NCBI GenBank assembly: GCA_964469505.1
Contig: CAYXZO010000047.1
Coordinates: forward strand, 1-17,277
DNA from: CAYXZO01 sp964469505
GTDB lineage: Bacteria > Fidelibacterota > UBA8477 > JABMPR01
Direction of reading: 5' to 3'
Length of the DNA stretch: 17,277 nt
The notes beneath the pieces were generated by a model. The model saw nothing but the letters and a program-made list of their open reading frames with translations. It had not been told where the DNA came from and did not search any database. Made by a program: the position numbers and the translations under genes. Shown here piece after piece: positions 1 to 7,202 of this stretch. How positions within the stretch are numbered: position 1 is the first letter of the stretch; each line of letters starts with the position of its first letter.

Positions 1-135
1 GCGGACGCTAAAATCACCTATCGCAAAGCTGGTGTCAGTGGGGCTCTCTTCAAACCTGGTACTCTGCAGCGTTGGGGTAATTACGCTTTGCTGGGAGCCA
101 TCATAGCCGCAGCGATGTTGGGGATCGGACAATGA
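1..135 (+). CDS. flgH: Flagellar L-ring protein FlgH, 3' end only
   Basis: This open frame enters from the left edge and supplies the last 44 residues of a protein; the N-terminus lies outside the window. FlgH is the outer-membrane lipoprotein that forms the L ring around the flagellar rod. The residues ADAKITYRKAG fit the conserved FlgH C-terminus (ADARIEY.G in E. coli), and the LQRW that follows resembles the usual LQR motif near the end. The stop overlaps the flgI start by ATGA, the usual flgH-flgI order. The tail after LQRW is strongly hydrophobic (ALLGAIIAAAMLGIG), longer and more membrane-like than the short tail of E. coli FlgH. The identification rests on this short match plus the neighbouring flgI. 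Confidence 0.85.
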   Translation, partial: ADAKITYRKAGVSGALFKPGTLQRWGNYALLGAIIAAAMLGIGQ

Positions 136-1283
136 AAAGACGAAATCCCTTCACCATTCTCCTGGCACTTGGTCTGGTGATTTCACCTCTGGAGAACCAT
201 TTGAAAGGTGAGGTTCGGATCAAGGACATCACCACCATCGAAAACGCCGAACAGACCTCATTGGTAGGTTATGGCCTGGTGGTGGGGTTAAACCGCACCG
301 GCGACCGGAGCATTACGGGCTATGGAGCAGTTTTCACTGTCCAGTCCATCAGCAATATGTTGGAACGCTTCGGGATCACGGTTCCCAAAAAGCAATTGCG
401 CACTCGCAATGTAGCGGCTGTTATGGTCACTGGTAAAACTCCCATATTTGGCCGGGTGGGTAGCTCTTTCGATGTAATCGTGTCATCGCTGGGTGACGCC
501 AGTAGTCTGGAAGGCGGAGTTCTGTTGATGACTCCGCTAAGAGCCGCTGATGGAACTTATTATGGCTACGCACAAGGCCCTGTTTCCATCGGTGGGTTTA
601 ACGTGGAAACAACCGCAGGCGAAAAGTATCGCCGCAATCACGCTTTGGTGGGGCGTGTGCCCAATGGTGGGGTTTTGGAACGGGCTACACCCCCGTTGCA
701 GTTGGACAAAGATCATCCCCTGCGGTTGTTGCTGCGAGAGCCAGACTTTGTCACTGCATCGCGCATAGCTGATGTAATTAACGCGGCTTACGCTCCCGAC
801 GGTCAGATGCGTTTGGCCAAACCCTTAAACGCCGGGGTGGTACAAGTGGACCTGCCACCGACTTTCCAACAGGGCACCGATGGTGTTTTCTTCATTTCGG
901 CCATTGAAACGCTGAAAGTACAGCCTGATATGGTGGCCCGGGTGGTGATTAACGAACGCACGGGTACCATCGTGGCTGGTGCGGATGTACGCATCAGTGA
1001 GGTGATGATTTCCCACGGAGCCCTGACAATCCATATTCAGCAACAGCCGGTTATTTCTCAACCTCAGGCGCCCTTTAGCAATACGGGACGCACGGTGGTT
1101 ACGGCAGTAACCAAAACCACCGTCACGGAAGAAGGTCAGACCGCTGTCCTGCCGGCCAATACCAGCGTGGGTGATCTGGCAGCGGCCTTAAATCAGTTGG
1201 GACTTAAGCCCAGAGACGTAATAGCCATTTTCCAGGCCATCAAGGAGGCCGGAGCCCTGAATGCGGAATTGGTGATTTTGTAA
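132..1283 (+). CDS. flgI: Flagellar P-ring protein FlgI
   Basis: FlgI polymerises into the periplasmic P ring, the bushing around the flagellar rod in the peptidoglycan layer. The 383-residue product starts with a basic, hydrophobic signal peptide (about residues 1-26), consistent with Sec export. The mature part opens with the family signature VRIKDITTIENA and LVGYGLVVGLNRTGD. Further conserved blocks include TPLRAADGTYYGYAQGP and, in the C-terminal third, VVINERTGTIVAGADVRI. The end, LGLKPRDVIAIFQAIKEAGAL, matches the family C-terminus. Length is close to the usual 365-380. The ATG overlaps the flgH stop (ATGA), so translation is probably coupled. No strong Shine-Dalgarno sequence is visible. 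Confidence 0.98.
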   Translation: MKRRNPFTILLALGLVISPLENHLKGEVRIKDITTIENAEQTSLVGYGLVVGLNRTGDRSITGYGAVFTVQSISNMLERFGITVPKKQLRTRNVAAVMVTGKTPIFGRVGSSFDVIVSSLGDASSLEGGVLLMTPLRAADGTYYGYAQGPVSIGGFNVETTAGEKYRRNHALVGRVPNGGVLERATPPLQLDKDHPLRLLLREPDFVTASRIADVINAAYAPDGQMRLAKPLNAGVVQVDLPPTFQQGTDGVFFISAIETLKVQPDMVARVVINERTGTIVAGADVRISEVMISHGALTIHIQQQPVISQPQAPFSNTGRTVVTAVTKTTVTEEGQTAVLPANTSVGDLAAALNQLGLKPRDVIAIFQAIKEAGALNAELVIL

Positions 1284-1299
1284 GGAGTCAGGAAGTTTG

Positions 1300-1686
1300 A
1301 TGATCAATTCGTCTGTTGCCGAAATTGCTTTCAAACCGTTAGCCAAAGCGTCGGAAGCTAACAAAATAGCTCCGAAAGATCCAAAGGTACTGCAAGCCAG
1401 TCGCCGCCTGGAAGGGTTATTCATAACCATGTTGCTCAAAGAAATGGTGAAAACCCTGCCGGGAGGCGGTTTGGTAGGAAAGAAAGATAACCTCGCCAAT
1501 TGGTTGTTTACTACCACCATGGGTGAAGCCCTGGCCAAGAGAGGGGGCCTAGGCTTGGGCGAAGTTTTCTATAAAGCACTCCAGGAAAAGCAGGGGGAAT
1601 TACTCAAAGTCAACAACCTTACTTTGGCCCCTGATATCCAAAAGTTAGCCCCACTTCCCGAGGCTGCCGAAGGAGGTGTTGAATGA
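1300..1686 (+). CDS. flgJ: FlgJ-type rod-binding protein, single domain
   Basis: This small protein (128 residues from the ATG) matches only the N-terminal rod-binding domain of FlgJ, which caps the growing rod in the periplasm. The recognisable core is ASRRLEGLFITMLLKEMVKT at about residues 32-51, followed by the amphipathic LFTTTMGEALAKRGGLGLGEVFYKAL. The C-terminal glucosaminidase domain found in enterobacterial FlgJ is absent, so a separate enzyme must open the peptidoglycan. A TTG at 1297 is an alternative start one codon earlier. AAGGAG at 1282-1287, overlapping the flgI stop, and AGGAAG at 1290-1295 can serve either start; I prefer the ATG. The stop overlaps flgN by ATGA. Confidence 0.9.
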   Translation: MINSSVAEIAFKPLAKASEANKIAPKDPKVLQASRRLEGLFITMLLKEMVKTLPGGGLVGKKDNLANWLFTTTMGEALAKRGGLGLGEVFYKALQEKQGELLKVNNLTLAPDIQKLAPLPEAAEGGVE

Positions 1687-2192
1687 ACGGGACTAGGGGT
1701 ATGGAAAGCGTTTTTATTGATCATTTGGAATATGAAATAGACCTGTACTCTCAATTATACAATGTCATCGGCCAAAAGCAGAAAGCACTAATCGCGGGAG
1801 ATGTAGATGAGTTGCGCGATCTGGTTTATGAGGAGAAAGAGTTGGTGGGGAAAGCCCGGGATTCGTTGGCTCAGCGAGGAGAAATAATCCGAACTTTGCT
1901 GGAAACTTATCACTTAGATCCTCAAGTGGGAATTGAGGTTCTCTTGCAACATTTTCCCATAGAGCTAAGAGATAAGGGAAGGCGGTTGGTAGCTGAGCTG
2001 GTGTTGCTGGGGAAAAAAATACAGAACCTGAATCAGGAAAACGGGCTGTTGATAAACACTACCCTTAACTTCATCCAGGACGTGTTTACTCTGCTTTATA
2101 ATCAGACCGGTTCCCCCCTAAAGGTTTATCAGCAAAACGGTATCAAGGAAGTTCCCACGGAAAAGAAGGGCCTGGTGGATTATCAGGTTTAG
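1683..2192 (+). CDS. flgN: FlgN-family chaperone for hook-filament junction proteins
   Basis: FlgN is the cytoplasmic export chaperone that holds FlgK and FlgL unfolded for the flagellar type III secretion system. The 169-residue product is mostly helical and low in sequence identity, as is normal for the family. The typical pattern is present at residues 15-75: LEYEIDLYSQLYNVIGQKQKALIAGDVDELRDL, then an E/K-rich helix. A second long helix runs through about residues 105-140. The ATG at 1683 is supported by AGGAGG at 1671-1676, six bases upstream, and overlaps the flgJ stop. An internal ATG at 1701 is a weaker alternative. Its position directly before flgK and flgL strongly supports the call. 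Confidence 0.88.
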   Translation: MNGTRGMESVFIDHLEYEIDLYSQLYNVIGQKQKALIAGDVDELRDLVYEEKELVGKARDSLAQRGEIIRTLLETYHLDPQVGIEVLLQHFPIELRDKGRRLVAELVLLGKKIQNLNQENGLLINTTLNFIQDVFTLLYNQTGSPLKVYQQNGIKEVPTEKKGLVDYQV

Positions 2193-2198
2193 AAACCC

Positions 2199-3548
2199 AT
2201 GAGCTTACTAGAGATATTAAACATCAGTCGTCAGGCGTTACGAGCTAATCGTTATGCTATTGATTTAACCAGTAAAAATATCGCCAATGCCAATAACGAA
2301 AATTATACCCGGCGAGAAGCGCGCATTTCCGACTTTTATCTGGGTGCGGCTGGTCTTAAGACGGCCTTGGAATTTGGCGACTTTCAGCGAATCCGTAATA
2401 GCGTACTGGAGCATAGACTCCATGAACAGGCCCAGGAATATGAAAGGGCTAATGCTCAGGAAACGTTGTTAACCCAGGTGCAGAATATTTTCGATGAATC
2501 CGGGGGTGGCGGTTTAGGGACAGCTTTGAATGAGTTCTGGTCAGCCTGGAATGAATTGGCCCTCGCGCCGGAAAACAGTCTCAATCGAACACTCCTAAAA
2601 GACAAAGCAGTCAATCTTATCCGAACATTTAAGCGGATTTACACTGACCTGGATGAATTACGACAGCAGAATCAAGCTCAGATTGAGGAAAAAGTAAGAA
2701 AAATCAATCGTTTATTGGATAAGATAAAGGACTTAAACCAGCGCTTGGTGAGTAGTTCTGACCCTGATCTTTTAGACCAGCGTGATGCTCTGGTGAGGGA
2801 ACTATCACACGACATCAATATCCAGGTAAAAGAGGGCACCAATAACAAGATCACCATATCCTCCAACGGTGCGGTCCTGCTATCGGAAGGTTTTATTAAT
2901 TATTTGAGCGTGGAACAGGATACCAGTGGAGATTATATCAAAGTAAGAATGCGCCTGACAACCAGCGGGCAAATCATAAACATCCAAGGAGGTGAACTGG
3001 GAGGATTGGTCAACTTTGATCAGCAAGTGATTCCCTCACTGAAACTGAAACTGGATACTATGGCTCGAGGTCTGGCGGTGCAAATCAACCGTGTCCACCG
3101 CCAAGGGTACAATCTGGCCGGAGAAACCGGAATCAACTTCTTTGCCGACAATGTGCAGGGAGTGAGCTCTTTAGAGTTGAATAGCGAAATATTAGGTGAT
3201 CCTGATAAAATCGCTGCCTCCGACGCAGCCGGTGAAACCGGCAATAATTCCATCGCGCTGGAGCTTTATAACCTTAAGGATCTGAAGCTCATCGATGGCA
3301 TGAGCTTCAGCGACTATTACACTAATTTACAGAGCGCCCTCGGGAATGAGATTCAAACTGCCCAGCAGGCTAAGCGCAACGGTGAGATCGCCCTCACCGC
3401 CTTACAAAACCAACGGGATATGATAAGCGGGGTATCTTTAGATGAGGAAATGGCCAAGTTGATTCAATTCCAACAGAATTATCAGGCTTCAGCTAAACTG
3501 ATTTCTACCGTGGACACCCTGATGCAAATCACGGTGAACATGGTTTAA
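2199..3548 (+). CDS. flgK: Flagellar hook-associated protein 1, FlgK
   Basis: FlgK forms the first of two junction layers between hook and filament. The N-terminus LNISRQALRANRYAIDLTSKNIANANNENYTRREA carries the axial-protein motif (NIANANT.GYTRR), and the C-terminus GVSLDEEMAKLIQFQQNYQASAKLISTVDTLMQ is the diagnostic FlgK end. These two segments form the D0/D1 coiled-coil core; a helical stretch at about residues 155-200 and a smaller beta-rich middle lie between. At 449 residues it is shorter than E. coli FlgK (about 547), which suggests trimmed surface domains. It lies six bases after flgN and is followed by flgL with a strong ribosome site. Export is through the flagellar type III system with no cleavable signal. 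Confidence 0.97.
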   Translation: MSLLEILNISRQALRANRYAIDLTSKNIANANNENYTRREARISDFYLGAAGLKTALEFGDFQRIRNSVLEHRLHEQAQEYERANAQETLLTQVQNIFDESGGGGLGTALNEFWSAWNELALAPENSLNRTLLKDKAVNLIRTFKRIYTDLDELRQQNQAQIEEKVRKINRLLDKIKDLNQRLVSSSDPDLLDQRDALVRELSHDINIQVKEGTNNKITISSNGAVLLSEGFINYLSVEQDTSGDYIKVRMRLTTSGQIINIQGGELGGLVNFDQQVIPSLKLKLDTMARGLAVQINRVHRQGYNLAGETGINFFADNVQGVSSLELNSEILGDPDKIAASDAAGETGNNSIALELYNLKDLKLIDGMSFSDYYTNLQSALGNEIQTAQQAKRNGEIALTALQNQRDMISGVSLDEEMAKLIQFQQNYQASAKLISTVDTLMQITVNMV

Positions 3549-3562
3549 GGAGGTTTTGAGGA

Positions 3563-4444
3563 ATGCGTATTACCGAGACCATTCTTTTCCGGGAGTTATT
3601 GCGAAGTTTAGCTGAAAATCGAGAGCAATTGGGAGTACGTAACCAACGGATGGCCACCGGTGAAAAACTTAGACATCCGTCCGATGACCCCACAGCCTAT
3701 TTAAAATACACTGCTTACCGGCGAATCCAGCGCTCACTACAGGATTATCAGCAAAACGTTGAAGATGGGCTAAACTGGACTCAAACCACGAGCAATTTAC
3801 TGGATCAGATCCATGATGCCTTAAATGCGGCGCATGATGTGGCTATTCAAGCCGCTGACGCTACCATTGATGCTAGCAGTCGAGCGGCATTGGCCGAGAG
3901 GGTGGATGGTCTGATTCGACAAATAATTTCCATCGCCACCAGCCGATTCATTGGGAAGAACCTATTTGCCGGGACGAAAACCGATATTTCGGAAGTTTTC
4001 ACCTACGATGGAAGCAGCGTTACGTATAACGGGAATGATGGTAGCTTGACCAGAGCCGTAAGTAAATCGGTTACTCTGCAGATCAATGTAACGGGCCAGG
4101 AGCTGATCGATGCCGGTGTGTTCTCTTCGTTGCTGGATTTGAAAAATGCCCTGGAGAACAATGATGAAGATGCCATTCGAACGGCCATAGACGATATTCA
4201 AAATGCCGGTGATGAGGTCTTAGCCATCAACGGGCGTATTGGAAGTATTCAGAAGAACCTCAACAGCGCCAAGAACCATTTGGAAATAGTTAGCAATCAT
4301 TTGGAAGAGCTCATCTCCAAGGTCAAGGATGTGGACATGGCCAGTGAAATTACGCGCTACAATCTGGAGGAGATAAGCTATCGCGCGGCTATGCAGGCTA
4401 CCAGCGAGTTACTGAACTTGAATATTCTTAACTACCTCAGATAG
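3563..4444 (+). CDS. flgL: Flagellar hook-associated protein 3, FlgL
   Basis: FlgL is the second junction protein, on which the filament is built; it is a flagellin homologue. The N-terminus MRITETILFRELLRSLAENREQL, followed by MATGEKLRHPSDDP, is the family signature. The C-terminus VDMASEITRYNLEEISYRAAMQATSELLNLNILNYL is the matching D0/D1 helix that pairs with it. The central part (about residues 125-215) is the variable domain, including LFAGTKTD, a motif common in FlgL. Length (293) is ordinary. AAGGAGG at 3547-3553, nine bases before the ATG, overlaps the flgK stop and gives one of the strongest ribosome sites in this operon. Confidence 0.96.
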   Translation: MRITETILFRELLRSLAENREQLGVRNQRMATGEKLRHPSDDPTAYLKYTAYRRIQRSLQDYQQNVEDGLNWTQTTSNLLDQIHDALNAAHDVAIQAADATIDASSRAALAERVDGLIRQIISIATSRFIGKNLFAGTKTDISEVFTYDGSSVTYNGNDGSLTRAVSKSVTLQINVTGQELIDAGVFSSLLDLKNALENNDEDAIRTAIDDIQNAGDEVLAINGRIGSIQKNLNSAKNHLEIVSNHLEELISKVKDVDMASEITRYNLEEISYRAAMQATSELLNLNILNYLR

Positions 4445-4453
4445 ATCTGATAT

Positions 4454-4819
4454 ATGGAACTTTATTTTCCCAACGGTATCCCTGGCTTTGAGAATATACA
4501 TCGTTATCGTTTGCAGGAACTGGCCGATCAGTTTGCCGTTATGGAAGCGCAGGATGGGTCGGGAGTCCGTTTTTTCTTGTTAAAGGTCAAGGGAATACCA
4601 GAGCTGGAAGCACGCTACGCACATTTGCGCTCGAAAAACGGTGTCAAAAACGGGCAGGAGCTATACTGCATTCTGATATTCAGAAAAAAAGACGGTAAAG
4701 TCATGGTTAATTTGCAGGCTCCGCTGCTGATAGATTCTGAAAAGCAGAGTGGGGAACAGGTTGTGATTGATGATCCATCATTAGCGCGTGACTATGTATT
4801 AATGCAAGCCACATGCTGA
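4454..4819 (+). CDS. fliW: Flagellar assembly factor FliW, CsrA antagonist
   Basis: FliW binds flagellin or CsrA. When flagellin is exported, FliW is freed and removes CsrA from flagellin mRNA, so that translation follows assembly. The hallmark GIPGFE sits at residues 8-13, and the C-terminal half matches the family pattern (DGKVMVNLQAPLLID, then GEQVVIDDPSLARDYVL). At 121 residues it is shorter than the usual 130-150; the middle segment (FFLLKVKGIPELEARYAHL) diverges from the common F..P.Y.FEL pattern. It starts nine bases after flgL without a visible Shine-Dalgarno sequence. Its last seven bases (ATGCTGA) are also the start of csrA, so the two are translationally coupled, as expected for partners. 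Confidence 0.92.
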   Translation: MELYFPNGIPGFENIHRYRLQELADQFAVMEAQDGSGVRFFLLKVKGIPELEARYAHLRSKNGVKNGQELYCILIFRKKDGKVMVNLQAPLLIDSEKQSGEQVVIDDPSLARDYVLMQATC

Positions 4820-5055
4820 TACTATCAAGGAAAGAGGGAGAGTCGATTCGGATCGGACCGGATATTTTATGCCAGGTGATGGAGATTAGCGGAAAACGTG
4901 TGCGCATCGGTATTCAAGCCCCTGCTGAGATAAAAATCATGCGTCAGGAATTGTATCAGGCGGTTAGAGAAGCCAATGTTCAGGCGGCAGCCCAGGCCGG
5001 AACAGTGGATAGCATGGAGCTGATCAATCAGTGGCAAGCCCAGCGTAAAGGCTGA
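4813..5055 (+). CDS. csrA: Carbon storage regulator CsrA, translational repressor
   Basis: CsrA is a dimeric RNA-binding protein that blocks ribosome access by binding GGA motifs in leaders. The N-terminal MLILSRKEGESIRIG and the later VRIGIQAPAEIKIMRQELYQ are unmistakable. The RNA-contacting residues L4, R6 and R44 are present. The usual histidine before R44 is methionine here, a common variant. The 80-residue chain carries about 20 more C-terminal residues than E. coli CsrA (61), as in FliW-controlled CsrA proteins. N55, which I recall as important for FliW binding in Bacillus subtilis, is also present. The start lies inside fliW and the stop shares its last base with the next ATG. Confidence 0.97.
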   Translation: MLILSRKEGESIRIGPDILCQVMEISGKRVRIGIQAPAEIKIMRQELYQAVREANVQAAAQAGTVDSMELINQWQAQRKG

Positions 5056-6404
5056 TGAAACTCTCGGTTTGCCTTATTGCTAAGAATGAGAGCAACCTAT
5101 TACCAGGTTGTCTGGAAAGTGTCAAATCGGTGGCCGATGAAATCATCCTGGTGGACACCGGTTCAACGGACGACACTCCGGAAATAGCCAGGCGATTTGG
5201 AGCCAAAGTCTTCACCTTTGAGTGGTGTAACGATTTTTCAGCCGCCCGTAATTATTCCATCGCTCAGGCTCAGGGGGACTGGATCCTCTGGCTGGACTCC
5301 GATGAGCGCCTGACACCTGAGTCTCAGCAAGTAATCAAAGATTTACTCCAACCTCATAAAAAGGCCGTAGCCTACGAGGTGCTCATCCGCAACCGAATCG
5401 AAGGGGGCAGCTACTACACCCTTTCCCATGCACATCGACTCTTTAGTAATCACCGCGGAATCCGTTTTACCGGAGTAATCCATGAACAGATTGCGCCCTC
5501 GATCAAGCTCTTGCGGGGTGAATTGTTGCCTTCACCGTTGGTCCTGGAACACCTGGGATACGACAGTCAGGAGGTCGATCAACAGGCCAAAGCTCGACGC
5601 AATGAGCAATTGTTGCACAAAGCCTTGCGCAAATCTCCCAATAATGGCTACGTACATTTTACTTTGGGGCAACACTATTTACTGAACCAGAATCCCCAAA
5701 ACGCAGCTAAACACCTGGAGCTGGCAGAGCGCTCGGGTCAACTGCCCCGTCAAATGTTGGTGAGTTTATACAACAGTCTCGCTGAAGCCCGGTGGAAGAT
5801 GGGGCGGTTGCGTTCAGCCGCCGCTGCCGTACAAAAGTCTCTGCAAATTCAACCCCGTCAGGTGGCAGCCTACTTCATGAAGTATCGTTTAGCGCTGGAA
5901 GAGAATAATTACGAAACGGCCTTGCATGCTTTAGAACAGTTGAGGAAGTACAACGACCTCAATCGCAGCAAGAGCTTGATTTCCGTCGATGTAAATATCC
6001 CCCCAATTCGGGTGATCAGGGCCATTGTAGATGTGCTAAAACAGGCCAATCGTCGAGAGGAAGCTGTTCGCTACTTGCTGGAAAGTCTAAAGGAAGAACC
6101 GGAGGAACGTTGGCCGCGCGTAGCAGGAGAGATGAGAGCAATCGGCCACGGACTGCCCCTGGCCGATTTGATTGCCCGAAACAGTACTCCAGAAACTATC
6201 GCTAAACTAGCGGTAGCGGTCATTCGGATAGAGGATTTTCCCTTGGCCGCTGCGTTGTATGAAAAGCTGGTGGATCAAGACGAGTATCGGGAATTGGCTC
6301 TAAAGAGATTAGTGGGCTTGTACGCTAAGATGGGCCAGGCTCATAAGGCTGAATATTTTTTACGAGAGTTGAATTGCCTGCACCCTAACCTGGCTTCAGG
6401 ATGA
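5055..6404 (+). CDS. GT2-family glycosyltransferase with C-terminal TPR repeats
   Basis: The first ~230 residues are a GT-A glycosyltransferase of family 2. MKLSVCLIAKNESNLLPGCLESV and DEIILVDTGSTDDTPEIA form the nucleotide-sugar fold, FSAARNYSIAQAQGDWILWLD leads into the metal-binding D81-S-D83, and FTGVIHEQI is a typical later block. From about residue 195 the chain becomes TPR-like helical repeats (YVHFTLGQHYLLNQNPQNAAKHL, then SLAEARWKMGRLRSAAAAVQ and more to the end), a likely protein-docking surface. No signal peptide or membrane segment is seen, so it should be cytoplasmic. The ATG overlaps the csrA stop by one base (TGATG), with AAAGG just upstream. Its place at the end of a flagellar operon suggests it glycosylates flagellin or another flagellar protein; that is inference. 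The sugar is unknown. Confidence 0.88.
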   Translation: MKLSVCLIAKNESNLLPGCLESVKSVADEIILVDTGSTDDTPEIARRFGAKVFTFEWCNDFSAARNYSIAQAQGDWILWLDSDERLTPESQQVIKDLLQPHKKAVAYEVLIRNRIEGGSYYTLSHAHRLFSNHRGIRFTGVIHEQIAPSIKLLRGELLPSPLVLEHLGYDSQEVDQQAKARRNEQLLHKALRKSPNNGYVHFTLGQHYLLNQNPQNAAKHLELAERSGQLPRQMLVSLYNSLAEARWKMGRLRSAAAAVQKSLQIQPRQVAAYFMKYRLALEENNYETALHALEQLRKYNDLNRSKSLISVDVNIPPIRVIRAIVDVLKQANRREEAVRYLLESLKEEPEERWPRVAGEMRAIGHGLPLADLIARNSTPETIAKLAVAVIRIEDFPLAAALYEKLVDQDEYRELALKRLVGLYAKMGQAHKAEYFLRELNCLHPNLASG

Positions 6405-6566
6405 CATTAGCTTCTTTAACAAGGCTTTCTTAACCCTAAAATACCATGCTGACCGTTTAGTAAGCTAAAACATCCGTCCTATTGGCCTGCCTGGCCGAAA
6501 AACCCTTATTACCAGTTTCCCCCTGATCTTGGATATCATAAGAAATGAGGCTAATTCATAGGAAAG

Positions 6567-6609
6567 GATCTGAGAGTTGCTCTATCACACATTAGAGAAT
6601 CTTCAGATC
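6567..6609 (+). promoter_or_regulatory. Imperfect 16-bp hairpin in the lptC leader
   Basis: The outer arms GATCTGA (6567-6573) and TCAGATC (6603-6609) pair perfectly. Inside them GA pairs with TC, TT with AA, and CTCTA (6580-6584) with TAGAG (6593-6597), around an eight-base loop. Only three single-base bulges interrupt about 16 pairs. No T-run follows, so it does not look like an intrinsic terminator. It ends 53 bases before the lptC start, which suggests an mRNA leader structure or a protein-binding site. An AAGGAT, similar to the core of CsrA targets, lies at its left edge. Its function is unknown. Confidence 0.5.
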
Positions 6610-6662
6610 GGAGAGCTGTTTAAAGTTCTGTCTCAGGGATTTCCTGGCTTTAAATTAAGTCC

Positions 6663-7202
6663 ATGTGGCACCTGAGATTGATCGTTTGGTTAGGTCTACT
6701 GGCATTAATCAGTTGTGGAGGAAATCAAGAATCGCCTCCGGATTCGACTTTTCTCAACGACCCGCCTTCCCAGGAAAGCTGGCACACCACCATTTACATC
6801 AATTCCCAGGGAAGACCCACCGTTAAGGCCTATGCCGATTACCTGGCGGGCTACACAGAGCGCAAACAAGTAAAACTAATCGGTAACGTGAAGTTGGATT
6901 TTTTCAATCAGGAAGGACAGCATGTATCCGTGCTCCAGGCGGATACGGGCTACGTGGATCACAAGCGGGAACAATTCACCGCTTTAGGGCGCGTGGAAGT
7001 CATTTCCGATTCAGGGGCTACATTGACCACTTCCCGGCTGTATTACAACGAGAGGGAAGGGCGGATTTTCACTGATGATCGGGTCCGCCTTACAACCCAT
7101 GAAGATACATTGTACGGTATCGGCTTTGCTTCTGATGCGGATCTAACTCACTGGACCATCAAAAATCCTACCGGTGTCACCTACCGTCTATCTGCCCGAT
7201 GA
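6663..7202 (+). CDS. lptC: LPS export periplasmic protein LptC, lipobox form
   Basis: LptC is the inner-membrane-anchored, periplasm-facing part of the Lpt machine. It passes lipopolysaccharide from the LptB2FG transporter to LptA. The 179-residue product begins with a hydrophobic segment ending in LISCGG (C18), a lipobox, so it is probably a lipoprotein rather than held by a single helix as in E. coli. The remainder is the OstA/LptC beta-jellyroll: VKLIGNVKLDFFNQEG, LQADTGYVD, FTALGRVEVISDSGATLTT, LYYNEREGRIFTDD and DTLYGIGFASDADLT. No clear Shine-Dalgarno sequence precedes the ATG. The stop overlaps lptB (ATGA). The long leader suggests a transcript start or control point here. Confidence 0.88.
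   Translation: MWHLRLIVWLGLLALISCGGNQESPPDSTFLNDPPSQESWHTTIYINSQGRPTVKAYADYLAGYTERKQVKLIGNVKLDFFNQEGQHVSVLQADTGYVDHKREQFTALGRVEVISDSGATLTTSRLYYNEREGRIFTDDRVRLTTHEDTLYGIGFASDADLTHWTIKNPTGVTYRLSAR

Noticed and set aside
6484..6496. GGCC-TGCCT-GGCC palindrome after the glycosyltransferase gene as a terminator.
   Set aside because: The stem is four or five pairs and is followed by A residues, not T; on the opposite strand the T-run would precede the stem.
6666..6682. TGGCAC resembling a sigma-54 -24 element near rpoN.
   Set aside because: It lies inside the start of lptC and no TTGC follows at the required spacing.
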